The notes under the pieces: generated by a model
What the model was told of the DNA's origin: nothing
The model's input: only the letters and a program-made list of their open reading frames with translations
Database searches by the model: none
Program-made: the position numbers and the translations under genes
In this document: positions 33,982 through 41,352 of the stretch, one piece after another
Numbering within the stretch: position 1 is the stretch's first letter
Layout of the letters: each line of letters starts with the position of its first letter
Origin: Bin34 sp965219935
Lineage (GTDB): Bacteria; Chloroflexota; Anaerolineae; Caldilineales; Caldilineaceae
Assembly: GCA_965219935.1 (NCBI GenBank)
Contig: CBDCOU010000003.1
Span: forward strand, 2,356,001-2,420,000
DNA: 64,000 nucleotides
Direction of reading: 5' to 3'

Positions 33982-35784
33982 CTATCCGGCCCGTGTTATC
34001 TCGAAGCACGGGCCCCGGCCGGCCGGATTGCCGTCGGGCAGCATGGGGTACAGGTAGGGGATGTAGGGCCGGTTTGAGCGGTGGTCCCAGAAGTATTGAT
34101 AGGCCCGCGTCTGCCGCGACAGCATGCCGATCGTACCGGCCAGCGCATGGTTGACCGCGGCGTCGAGGTGGATGCTGCCGGAGTTGCCCGCTTGTGGATA
34201 GATACGACAGATCAAGTCGCCCGCATCCCGGCCGCGTTCATCAAAACAACGCAGCTTGACCCGTGCTTGATCGGCGAAACCATCGTCGCGCGGCTGTGGA
34301 ACGAGGGGGTTCTTCTCAAATCTAAATCCGTACATCTGCTCGCGAGCCAGATCGTCCTTCTCCAGTTCCTTCCCGAAAAGAGGATCGACGAGGTGGACTT
34401 CGACGCGCGTCAGGCCCTTGGCTGCGGGGGTGTCGCCCCACAGGACGCGCAGGACGTCGTAGCAGCCCTCGAAGTCGCGCATGTGCCAGTCCCACATACC
34501 GGACCGATCCTCAAGCTGCAACACGAAGTCGTAGCTGAGGCCCGGGTGCTCGGAACGGTCGTAGCTGCCTGGCACGTGGTATTGGATCGCACTGCTCTCC
34601 GGTGCGGCCGTGACCGCGTGCTCGGGGTGGTTAGGAATGTGGGGACACGGCAACTGCCGGCCCGTGCGCGTATAGCAGTGCGGGGGCAGATACTGCGTGG
34701 CCTGCGCCGCGGCCGGCGGCGGTGCCTGGGCGGCTGTGGTTTGGGTTGCGGCTCCACTGCCGGCCGCCAGGCAGATCTGCGATCCAGACACCAATGGGGC
34801 TGCCGCGTCGATGCCGTTCAGGTTGGCGACGGTCTGCAGGTCCAGCCCGAACCAGTCGGTGATTTGCGACAGTTGAGATTCATTGGGATTGACGGTGTGG
34901 AGTTGCGCGCAGTCGGCGGGAACGACCGGCTCGGCGGGCACGACCGCGGCCGGCACCTGGACCGGTGCGAGCGTGGGTGTTGGAACGACCGGTACAGACG
35001 TAGGTGTTGGAACGACCAGCGTAGGCGTAGGTGTTGGAGCGACCGGCGTAGGTGCGGGAGCCGCTTTGATTTCAACCGCGACGGCCGCCACCTCGGCCAG
35101 TGTCCCGATGGTCGCGGCGTCGAGGTCGGTCAGCGGTCCGTAGATCCAGACGCGCCCCGCGGGGTTGCGCGGATCCTCCACCTGCAGCCAGCTGCCGTCC
35201 GCGTTGCGGCCCGTGGGGTGCAGTTCGTCGCCGGCCCGCACCTGGCCGGCCCTCGCATGCTCGGTGCCCGGACCTTGCCGCAGGTTGACCACGGACCCGG
35301 TCACCGTTGCCGTTACGCGTTCAGGGGTCTCTGTTTGTGGGGCCGGTTCCGGCGTGGGCTCCGGAGTTGGTTCAGGAGTCGATACAGGCGTGGATTCAGG
35401 TTCAGGCTCCACTACGGGTTCGGGCATTTCGGCCACCCCCTCCGTCGCCACGTCCAACAGGGTCGCGAAGATCCAGCCGGGTCGATCCGCATGCACAATC
35501 CGCAGCCAGCTGCCGTCCGCGTTGCGGGCCACGACCTTCACCTTCGTACCGGCCGTCAGCCAGAAGGCGACCGAAAACCCAGTGCTCGGCCCAGTCCGCA
35601 CGTTGGCATTCTGGTTGACGACCGCCAACCACACCCCTACGGGCGGTTCCTTGACGGGCTCTGCCATCGGCTTCGCGGCACCCAGGTCGGGTTCCTCGCG
35701 GTCGGGAATGTTGCAGGCCGCCAGGTGCAGGAGGGTCAGCAGCAGCACCAAGGGGATGACCAGATGGACAAGGCGTGGGCGCAT
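33982..35784 (-). CDS. Lipoprotein with two SH3b domains, a LysM-like domain and a novel C-terminal domain
   Basis: A 600-residue cell-surface protein. The signal peptide MRPRLVHLVIPLVLLLTLLHLAAC ends in lipobox LAAC. SH3b domain 1 (about 48-112, NANVRTGPSTGF...GSWLRIVHADRPGWI) and SH3b domain 2 (about 155-220, GSVVNLRQGPGTEH...GSWLQVEDP) are separated and followed by Thr-Pro-Glu and Thr-Pro-Val rich linkers. A LysM-like domain follows (about 292-338, LHTVNPNESQLSQITDWFGLDLQTVANLNGI). The last 220 residues have a conserved-looking Trp/Tyr-rich fold I do not recognise (SYDFVLQLEDRSGMWDW, RVEVHLVDPLFGKEL). SH3b and LysM usually bind peptidoglycan, so it may be a wall-associated protein. Confidence 0.85.
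   Translation of the reverse strand: MRPRLVHLVIPLVLLLTLLHLAACNIPDREEPDLGAAKPMAEPVKEPPVGVWLAVVNQNANVRTGPSTGFSVAFWLTAGTKVKVVARNADGSWLRIVHADRPGWIFATLLDVATEGVAEMPEPVVEPEPESTPVSTPEPTPEPTPEPAPQTETPERVTATVTGSVVNLRQGPGTEHARAGQVRAGDELHPTGRNADGSWLQVEDPRNPAGRVWIYGPLTDLDAATIGTLAEVAAVAVEIKAAPAPTPVAPTPTPTLVVPTPTSVPVVPTPTLAPVQVPAAVVPAEPVVPADCAQLHTVNPNESQLSQITDWFGLDLQTVANLNGIDAAAPLVSGSQICLAAGSGAATQTTAAQAPPPAAAQATQYLPPHCYTRTGRQLPCPHIPNHPEHAVTAAPESSAIQYHVPGSYDRSEHPGLSYDFVLQLEDRSGMWDWHMRDFEGCYDVLRVLWGDTPAAKGLTRVEVHLVDPLFGKELEKDDLAREQMYGFRFEKNPLVPQPRDDGFADQARVKLRCFDERGRDAGDLICRIYPQAGNSGSIHLDAAVNHALAGTIGMLSRQTRAYQYFWDHRSNRPYIPYLYPMLPDGNPAGRGPCFEITRAG
34970..35055. repeat. Imperfect tandem repeat coding a Thr-Pro-Val linker
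   Basis: Three imperfect units of about 28 bases sharing GTGTTGGAACGACC encode the PTPT/VVPTPT linker of the lipoprotein. Such repeats can vary in number by slippage. Confidence 0.6.
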
Positions 35785-36020
35785 GGTCTTGGCTGCTCTT
35801 TGAAATCGCCCCCGAATCCGGATTTCGAGGGCACTGCGAGTATGCCACCGACACCATCAACCACTCGACACACAGTGTCCGCAAGGCGGAGTCCGTCGGC
35901 CTGCACGAAGAAGTTCTCGATCACATCAAGTTCGTAAGCGAGGATCTGCAACTGGAGGGAATCCCCTCACCGGTGAGACATCCCCATAGGCCATGTGGCA
36001 CATAGTCTCTAAGCAGGGTG

Positions 36021-36719
36021 TCAAAAAGATGGGGTTCGTGCCAGACGGCGCAGCATGAGGCCGGTCATGGCAGGGAGGATCCAGGTTCCGGCAACACCTC
36101 GTAGTCATTGCTTAGGCGGCGGTACCATCTCAGCCAAGCGAAGGTGCGCTCCACGACCCAGCGCCGAGGCAGCATCTGGAAGTCCGCACCCGGTTCGACA
36201 CGGCGGACAATCTCCAGGGGCTAGTCCGTGGTCTCTCGCATCCAGGTCTCCAGTTTGGGACCGGAGTAGCCGGCATCCGCCCAGAGATGCTGCAGGCGCG
36301 GAAAGCGGTGCCGCAGCCGGGTCCCGTCCCGGTCCTGGAGGTTGGTGGCATGCACCGCCACCACCAGCAGCAGACCCAGGGTATTCAATACGAGATGCCG
36401 TTTGCGGCCCCGAACCCGCTTGCCCGCGTCGTAGCCCCGGGGCCCCTTTGTCCGTCGTTGGCACCGACTGGCTGTCGGGGATCGCGGCGCTGGGACTGGG
36501 CCGGCGGCCCAGCGCGTGACGGACTGGGAAACACAGAGCCTCATGGATCGCCTGCCAGACACCCGCCCGCTGCCAGGTCAGGCCTTGTACCACCAACGGT
36601 CCCACGGGCGAGAGCTCGATTTTGTGTCTTGGTACCCCGTCCCGCAAGCCATCAGCAGAGTGGTACCCACTACCGGCGAATCGGGCGAGCATATGCCCGG
36701 CTTCCAGATCCGCCGGCAA
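36021..36719 (-). pseudogene. Broken IS5-family transposase
   Basis: Across two frames the minus strand encodes AALGRRPSPSAAIPDSQSV, then TKGPRGYDAGKRVRGRKRHLVLNTLG (in part), LWADAGYSGPKLETWM, a TAG at about 36224, then LPRRWVVERTFAWLRWYRRLSNDYE and a final LMLRRLA before the stop at 36021. All are conserved IS5 (IS427/IS1031-like) blocks with the catalytic Asp, Asp and Glu (VVERTF). At least one frameshift near 36460 and the internal TAG inactivate it. Unlike the IS5 scrap at 11353, most of the gene remains. Confidence 0.82.
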
Positions 36720-36821
36720 CCGGCGTACCGAACGGCACCACGCGAAACCGACCGGAGAGGATTCTGATCCGTGGAGCAGGCTATTTGGACCTATCCGGCT
36801 GTTCTTGGCACGATATCAAAG

Positions 36822-36894
36822 TGGAGCTGGGGGGACTCGAACCCCCGGCCTCCACAGTGCGATTGTGGCGCTCTCCCAACTGAGCTACAGCCCC
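36822..36894 (-). tRNA. tRNA-Ala (anticodon CGC)
   Basis: 73 nt with a full cloverleaf. The acceptor GGGGCTG pairs with CAGCTCC, including the G3:U70 wobble that defines alanine tRNAs. The anticodon stem CCACA/TGTGG closes loop ATCGCAC, giving CGC. The T arm is GGGGG/CCCCC around TTCGAGT, and the discriminator is A. It sits 26 bases after tRNA-Ala(GGC) in the same direction. Confidence 0.96.
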
Positions 36895-36919
36895 GTGCCG
36901 ATGCATCGGCGTATCCGAA

Positions 36920-36992
36920 TGGAGCTTATGGGACTTGAACCCATGACCTCCACAATGCCATTGTGGCGCTCTCCCAACTGAGCTAAAGCCCC
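36920..36992 (-). tRNA. tRNA-Ala (anticodon GGC)
   Basis: 73 nt. The acceptor GGGGCTT pairs with AAGCTCC, again with G3:U70. Anticodon stem CCACA/TGTGG, loop ATGGCAT, anticodon GGC. The T arm is ATGGG/CCCAT. It precedes the CGC isoacceptor in the transcript. Confidence 0.96.
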
Positions 36993-37132
36993 TCGATTTG
37001 GGAAAGCGATTGTACAGAGGGCAGTACCGGGAGTCAAAGCGTGCCCCTGTCCGTTCTCTACACCTTTGGTACAACGCAACTGCCGTCGCGCCCGGCAAGT
37101 CGTCGCTTGCCGGACCCGCGACCCGATTATGG

Positions 37133-37609
37133 TCATGGCGAGCGAAAATTGGCACACTCCTCGCAAACTGACCGGGGCACCAACCCCCAACGCATCAAGC
37201 GGTCGAATACAAAGCAGCCTGCGCAAAAACCCAGAAATGCCTCAAGCGCGGCGAACAAGATCAGTACGGCAAGGACGACATTCGCCGCGACTGGTGATCC
37301 TGCAACGAAGTGCAGTACCAATGCGGTCACCGAGAAGCCAAGTCCCACAGTTTGGGCGAAACGCTTGGGCGGTCCGGGCACCAGCTTCGGCTCGCCTATG
37401 CGCGGCGCAATAACTCTGGTCGCCAGGAGTCCCATCGGGCTCAATGTGGGACCGGTCGCCACTCGTGCCAAAAAGCCGTAGGCAAGGACGAACATTAACC
37501 ATGCTTGGCCTGTCAACATGGTCGCGAGGGACAGGCCGACTACCAATCCCGCGACAACCCTGGCAGCTACTTCGTTGACCGGATTGGGAAAGCTGAAGAC
37601 GTATCGCAT
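37133..37609 (-). CDS. DUF4395 family membrane protein
   Basis: 158 residues from the ATG at 37609 (MRYVFSFPNPVNEVAARVVAG), which has GAGG 7 bases upstream; a TTG start 16 codons earlier is less likely. Family marks are FPNPVNEVAARVVAG, YGFLARVATGPTLSPMG, GPPKRFAQTVG, and the Cys motifs AFLGFCAGCFVF and CEECA. Hydrophobic segments suggest four membrane helices. The family often lies near thiol or sulfur-transfer proteins; nothing of that kind is adjacent here. Function unknown. Confidence 0.87.
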   Translation of the reverse strand: MRYVFSFPNPVNEVAARVVAGLVVGLSLATMLTGQAWLMFVLAYGFLARVATGPTLSPMGLLATRVIAPRIGEPKLVPGPPKRFAQTVGLGFSVTALVLHFVAGSPVAANVVLAVLILFAALEAFLGFCAGCFVFDRLMRWGLVPRSVCEECANFRSP

Positions 37610-37993
37610 GGCAGCCTCAAACTTGCGGTGGATTTGTCTCAAGGCCTCTTGTGGCAACGTTGCCCAGTAGTGAACACTACCCGGTTATTGCAAGGACGCG
37701 AGCCGTGAACATCCTGCTGACAGTTGGCTTGGTTTGTGTTGGTCCAAGCATACCAAGTTGCTGGCCCCGGTCGTACGGGCTGTTGCTGCGCTGAACCCAG
37801 ACATTCTGATCGGCATTCCGCATCGCGGGTTCCAGTGCTGACAAGCCACTGCACCACTCAGCTTTGGTGTTGGCGCGCCGACACGCACCGTAACCTGGAA
37901 ACACCCGATCAACCGACAGTGGCGCGCCCTGTCCATCGTGGCGACGAGTGCCAATCATGAGTACCACGTCCACACCGGTGTTATACCAGTTCG
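37610..37993. other. Gene-free stretch
   Basis: Upstream of the DUF4395 gene and adjacent to an IS630 scrap. I find no supported gene or clear promoter. Confidence 0.4.
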
Positions 37994-38263
37994 CTATGCT
38001 TGTGAAACTTGAATGTCGGCGGGCAGGGCCTTTAGGGCCTTGCGGATCCAGCGCCATCCACACACTTGCTTCACCCGCTCCGGATCGGCCCGCCAGGCCT
38101 CCAGGATGGGCTCCAGAGCCTCCGGCTTGGCCTGCAGGGTCGGATACACCCGGCTTTCGAGGGCCCGGCGCAACTCCCGGAAGAAGCGCGCGACCGGGTT
38201 CAATTCGGGGGCGTAGGGCTGCGGCCGCCCAGACAACGGCGGTCTGGCGTGCCATGGCCGCAA
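37994..38263 (-). pseudogene. C-terminal fragment of an IS630-type transposase
   Basis: 89 residues with PYAPELNPVARFFRELRRAL (the third catalytic region of IS630 transposases) and PILEAWRADPERVKQVCGWRWIRKALKALP, the family's usual end. The N-terminal half and DDE aspartates are missing, and upstream sequence is unrelated. The fragment at 33541-33948 is the complementary N-terminal half of a similar element, but 4 kb away. Confidence 0.8.
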
Positions 38264-38440
38264 CCTCCCTGCTGAAAACCCAATCCGTAAGTTCCGTTAG
38301 TATACCGGATTGGTATTACGTCGAACTCGCTTCGCCGATGGTTCCAGCAGAGTATATCTCCGGTGAACAGGTGCTGGTCGTGCATGTGGATACGGGATCT
38401 GGCCCTTGTTGTGACCTGGCACAGGAATTCCGATCTCCCT

Positions 38441-38481
38441 CCGGCTTCCACAGTGCGATTGTGGCACTCTCCCAACCGAGC
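38441..38481 (-). other. Partial, mutated copy of tRNA-Ala(CGC)
   Basis: 41 bases match positions 36845-36885 of the tRNA-Ala(CGC) gene with 3 differences, covering the D-arm side and the whole anticodon arm with its CGC anticodon. The acceptor and T arm are absent. It is in the same orientation. A relic of tRNA duplication or of an old integration event; it cannot be a working tRNA. Confidence 0.75.
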
Positions 38482-38573
38482 GCCTTCCGAACAGGAAGAT
38501 GGTGGTGTACAGAGGGGCTGGGCTCGAAGTCAAAATGGCCAACCCGCGTAGTTCCGACCACCGCCTTTAGGCA

Positions 38574-38984
38574 AAGGGGGATGTTGTCCTTCCAGGGACG
38601 GGCGATCACCGCCTCCCCGTTGAGGTCCGTGCCCCATCCCGGCGCATCGGAGACCATCAGGCGGCCATCCCGAATGTCCGTCTGCACGGTCACGTAGTCG
38701 TCCCGTCAGGGACAGAAGTCGACATCTGTCTCCATGATCTTCAGGTGGGTCAGCACCGCACACATGTGGGCGTTCTGAAAAGCGGTCAGGTGGCTGTAGC
38801 AATGGTGACTCCTTCATGGTCGCCGCCCACACAATCTGCAGTCAGGCACCCAGCCGATCCAGAACAGATCGAACATTGACACATGCATCACCATTGAAAG
38901 TATCCGAGCCGGCTCGTCCGGCACGACCATGTTGGTCTTGAGAACCGTGTATCCCTGATCCACCATCCCATGCCATACACGCTT
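38574..38984 (-). pseudogene. Relic of an enolase-superfamily gene, paralogue of 40005-41174
   Basis: Frames read VDQGYTVLKTNMVVPDEPARIL, then FDLFW, then HLTAFQNAHMCAVL...LKIMETDVDFCP (stop) RDDYVTVQTDIRDGRLMVSDAPGWGTDL...ARPWKDNIP. The intact gene at 40005 has VDRGYTALKTNVVVPGEPARTL, FDLPW, HLSTFQNAHMCAVL and TVLPDIRDGHLTVPDTPGWGTEL. A large internal deletion, a TAG-type stop and frameshifts inactivate it. It lies in the same orientation 1 kb before the intact copy, with a Doc module between. Confidence 0.85.
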
Positions 38985-39134
38985 TGGGATGCACCGCCCG
39001 CACGAACCGTATCCCGCGGCATCCAAACGGAAATGGGTTTGGAGAGCGGCACCAAGCAACCGGTATCCCTGCCGTGTAAACGCCGCCAACGATTCAACTT
39101 GGCGGCGTGACCGAGCACTTACAACCTACATATA

Positions 39135-39150
39135 TCAAGATGTATCTTGA
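39135..39150. promoter_or_regulatory. Palindrome upstream of the antitoxin-Doc pair; likely operator
   Basis: TCAAGAT and ATCTTGA flank a GT spacer in an AT-rich patch (ACATATATCAAG) about 54 bases before the antitoxin start. This fits an autoregulated toxin-antitoxin promoter. Confidence 0.55.
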
Positions 39151-39203
39151 CGTTTCTGCCTACCTGGATGGAAAATAGCACAAACAGGAAGAGGAGGGAG
39201 CGC

Positions 39204-39434
39204 ATGGCCGTCAAACGAGTTAAGTTCTCCAGTCAGGCATCACCGGACCTACTAGCTGGGATGAGGGCGATTGCCAAGCATGAAGGACGCCACTTTCAGT
39301 CCGTGTTGGAAGACGCTATGAGCAGTTACATGGAAGCCAAGGCGCAGGGGAGAGTGCGTCCCGAGGTGATGGCCCACTTCAGAGCAAGTCTCGAGCGCAA
39401 CCGTCGCCTCGGTAAACTCCTCGCCGACTCGTGA
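39204..39434 (+). CDS. Antitoxin partner of Doc-type toxin
   Basis: A 76-residue protein starting at the ATG at 39204, with GAGGAGGGA just upstream; an upstream in-frame ATG at 39147 is rejected. The sequence KRVKFSSQASPDLLAGMRAIAKHEGRHFQSVLEDAMSSYMEAKAQG is helical and fits an RHH-like DNA-binding part, unlike classical Phd. The C-terminal helix HFRASLERNRRLGKLLADS is the likely toxin-binding tail. Its TGA overlaps the GTG start of the toxin gene (GTGA). Confidence 0.83.
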   Translation: MAVKRVKFSSQASPDLLAGMRAIAKHEGRHFQSVLEDAMSSYMEAKAQGRVRPEVMAHFRASLERNRRLGKLLADS

Positions 39435-39823
39435 GCCGGGATTACCTGACGCTAGAGGAGATCGTTGTCATGCACGATGCCGCGGTTCACGAGTTCGGCG
39501 GCACGTTGGGTATCCGCGACACAGGTGCGTTAGCCGCCGCCGTCATGCGGCCGCAGATCGACTACTACGATACGCTCATCGAGGAGGCAGCAGCCCTCAT
39601 GGAAAGCTTGGCGATGAATCATCCATTTCTGGACGGAAACAAGCGGACCGCCTTCTACGCCACTGATGTCTTCCTCCGCAAGAACGGCAGTTTCATCGAG
39701 TGCGACAACAACGAAGCCCACAGGTTCTTCTTGAGGCTCTTCGAGAACAACACATTCCGCTTTGAGGAGCTTCATACATGGCTGCAGGAACACGTCAAGC
39801 CGCTGCCGATCATTGGCCAGTAG
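39431..39823 (+). CDS. doc: Doc-type (death-on-curing) Fic-fold toxin
   Basis: A 130-residue Fic-fold protein with the Doc version of the motif, HPFLDGNKRTA (64-74). The Lys-containing GNK in place of GNGR is typical of Doc, which phosphorylates elongation factor EF-Tu and stops translation. The conserved N-terminal GIRDTGALAAAVMRPQ is also present. GTG start overlapping the antitoxin stop. All core residues are intact. Confidence 0.93.
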   Translation: MSRDYLTLEEIVVMHDAAVHEFGGTLGIRDTGALAAAVMRPQIDYYDTLIEEAAALMESLAMNHPFLDGNKRTAFYATDVFLRKNGSFIECDNNEAHRFFLRLFENNTFRFEELHTWLQEHVKPLPIIGQ

Positions 39824-40004
39824 ATTTTGGATATAACTGTTCGGCAACTGGCTTGAATGTCAAGCCGCGCCAGCCCGGGGCACGCGGTTCGACTGCCAGA
39901 GGACCTCGTCCCGGCCAGGGCGAGGAGCAACTTGTGCATGGCCGCGACGAACGCCACCTGCCTGGGATTGCCCTGTCGGCATAGTCTTTCGGCCGCCGCG
40001 CTGG

Positions 40005-41174
40005 CTAGAAGGGGATGTTGCCCGTCCAGGGTCGGGCGGCCACCGCCTCCTCGTTGAGTTCCGTGCCCCAGCCCGGGGTGTCGGGTACCGTCAGGTGGCC
40101 GTCCCGAATGTCCGGCAGCACGGTCACGTACTCGTCCCGCCAGGGACAGGAGTCGACATCGGTCTCCATGATTTTCAGGTTGGGCAGCACCGCACACATG
40201 TGGGCGTTCTGAAAGGTGGACAGGTGGCTGTAGTAGTTGTGCGGAGCCACCGGCATCTCCTTCACCGCGGCCTCCCGTGCAATCTGAAGACAGGCGCTCA
40301 TGCCGGCCCAGGGAAGATCAAACATCGCCACGTCCATGGCCCGAATGTCCAGGAACCGTTGGTATTCCCGCACCGTGTTGACACTCTCGGCGGAACAGAC
40401 CGGCAAGGACGTAGACTCGGTGATTTGCCGAATCACCTCGGGTTCCCAGGAGTCCACTTCGAGCCACAGCATCCGATACGGTTCAAGGGCCTTGGCAATG
40501 CGCATGACATCCAAGGTGCCGAAGTGGAAGTTCAGGTCCAGGGCCGTGTCGAATCGTTCACCGGCACCGCGTTTGAAGGCCTCGATCAACTTCACGACCG
40601 AGGAGACCACAAAATCCATGTCCTTGGCATCGAAGGTGTTGAGGGTCCGGGCCGGCTCACCGGGCACGACCACGTTGGTTTTGAGGGCCGTGTAACCCCG
40701 ATCCACCACCTCCCGGCCCAGGGCCTCCACGTCCGCATAGGTCTTCAAGGGCTTGCCGTACAGTTCCGGGTAACGGGCCCGGTAGGTGCCGCAGTGGGAC
40801 CAGTAGAGCCGAATCCGATCCCGAACCTTGCCGCCCAGCAGTTCGTATACGGGCACGCCCAGGGCCTTGCCCTTGATATCCAGCAGGGCGCACTCAATCC
40901 CCGCAATCGACCGCTGGATGACGCCGCCCGGCCCCTGGCAGGATTGCCGGTGCATGTCCTGTAGACGCTGCTCGATGGCCAGGGCACTGCGGCCAATCAG
41001 GGATGCCGACAAATCCCGCACGCCACCGGCCACCGCGGACGGCATGCGCCAGTCGGTTACCTCCGCGTATCCGGTGATCCCCTCGTCCGTCTCCACCTTG
41101 ACGAACGTATAGACGGCCCAGGCCGCATCGGCCTGCAGCGGTTCAATGGCGGTGATGCGCAAATCCGAAAGCAT
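40005..41174 (-). CDS. Mandelate racemase/muconate lactonizing enzyme family protein (enolase superfamily)
   Basis: A 389-residue enzyme from the ATG at 41174 (MLSDLRITAIEPLQ), with AAGGAG 10 bases upstream. The capping domain is residues 1 to about 130, with the swivel-loop region and IAGIECALLDIKGKALGVPVYELLGG (in part) before the barrel. Catalytic and metal residues visible are K-x-N in TALKTNVV, Asp in ALDLNFHF, Glu in LWLEVDSWEP, Glu in VCSAESV and the late His in APHNYYSHL. These fit an acid-sugar dehydratase or racemase with one Mg2+. No sugar-metabolism operon adjoins. A broken paralogue lies at 38574-38984. Confidence 0.9.
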   Translation of the reverse strand: MLSDLRITAIEPLQADAAWAVYTFVKVETDEGITGYAEVTDWRMPSAVAGGVRDLSASLIGRSALAIEQRLQDMHRQSCQGPGGVIQRSIAGIECALLDIKGKALGVPVYELLGGKVRDRIRLYWSHCGTYRARYPELYGKPLKTYADVEALGREVVDRGYTALKTNVVVPGEPARTLNTFDAKDMDFVVSSVVKLIEAFKRGAGERFDTALDLNFHFGTLDVMRIAKALEPYRMLWLEVDSWEPEVIRQITESTSLPVCSAESVNTVREYQRFLDIRAMDVAMFDLPWAGMSACLQIAREAAVKEMPVAPHNYYSHLSTFQNAHMCAVLPNLKIMETDVDSCPWRDEYVTVLPDIRDGHLTVPDTPGWGTELNEEAVAARPWTGNIPF

Positions 41175-41275
41175 GGCGCCCAAACTCCTTGACAGTGCTT
41201 CTGAACAGCCCCGATCCCAGACTACCAGACACCGGATCGCAACCGCGGCGCAAGGCCGGAACCCGAATCGGTGGC

Positions 41276-41281
41276 TATAAT
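41276..41281 (+). promoter_or_regulatory. Consensus -10 box before the aminotransferase gene
   Basis: A perfect TATAAT 71 bases before the ATG at 41353, with GTGGC in front. The -35 region (about 41253) is poor, so it may depend on the extended -10 or an activator. Confidence 0.45.
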
Positions 41282-41352
41282 TTCCCGATCTGGTGCGCCG
41301 TCCGCGCCCGGTCCTCCCCGTTTCCCATTCGAATCCATCCGGCGATCCGTCC

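Noticed and set aside
34970..35400. Repeated short blocks that might suggest a CRISPR or intergenic repeat
   Set aside because: They lie inside a gene and code for Thr-Pro linkers; no conserved repeat-spacer spacing. No CRISPR array anywhere in the window.
34081..35937. 618-codon plus-strand frame
   Set aside because: Exactly antisense to the SH3b/LysM lipoprotein, whose domains are clear; Arg/Gly-rich shadow.
36845..38481. attL/attR pair of an integrated element at tRNA-Ala
   Set aside because: The duplicated part is not the tRNA 3' end and no integrase gene is present; kept only as a finding about a tRNA fragment.
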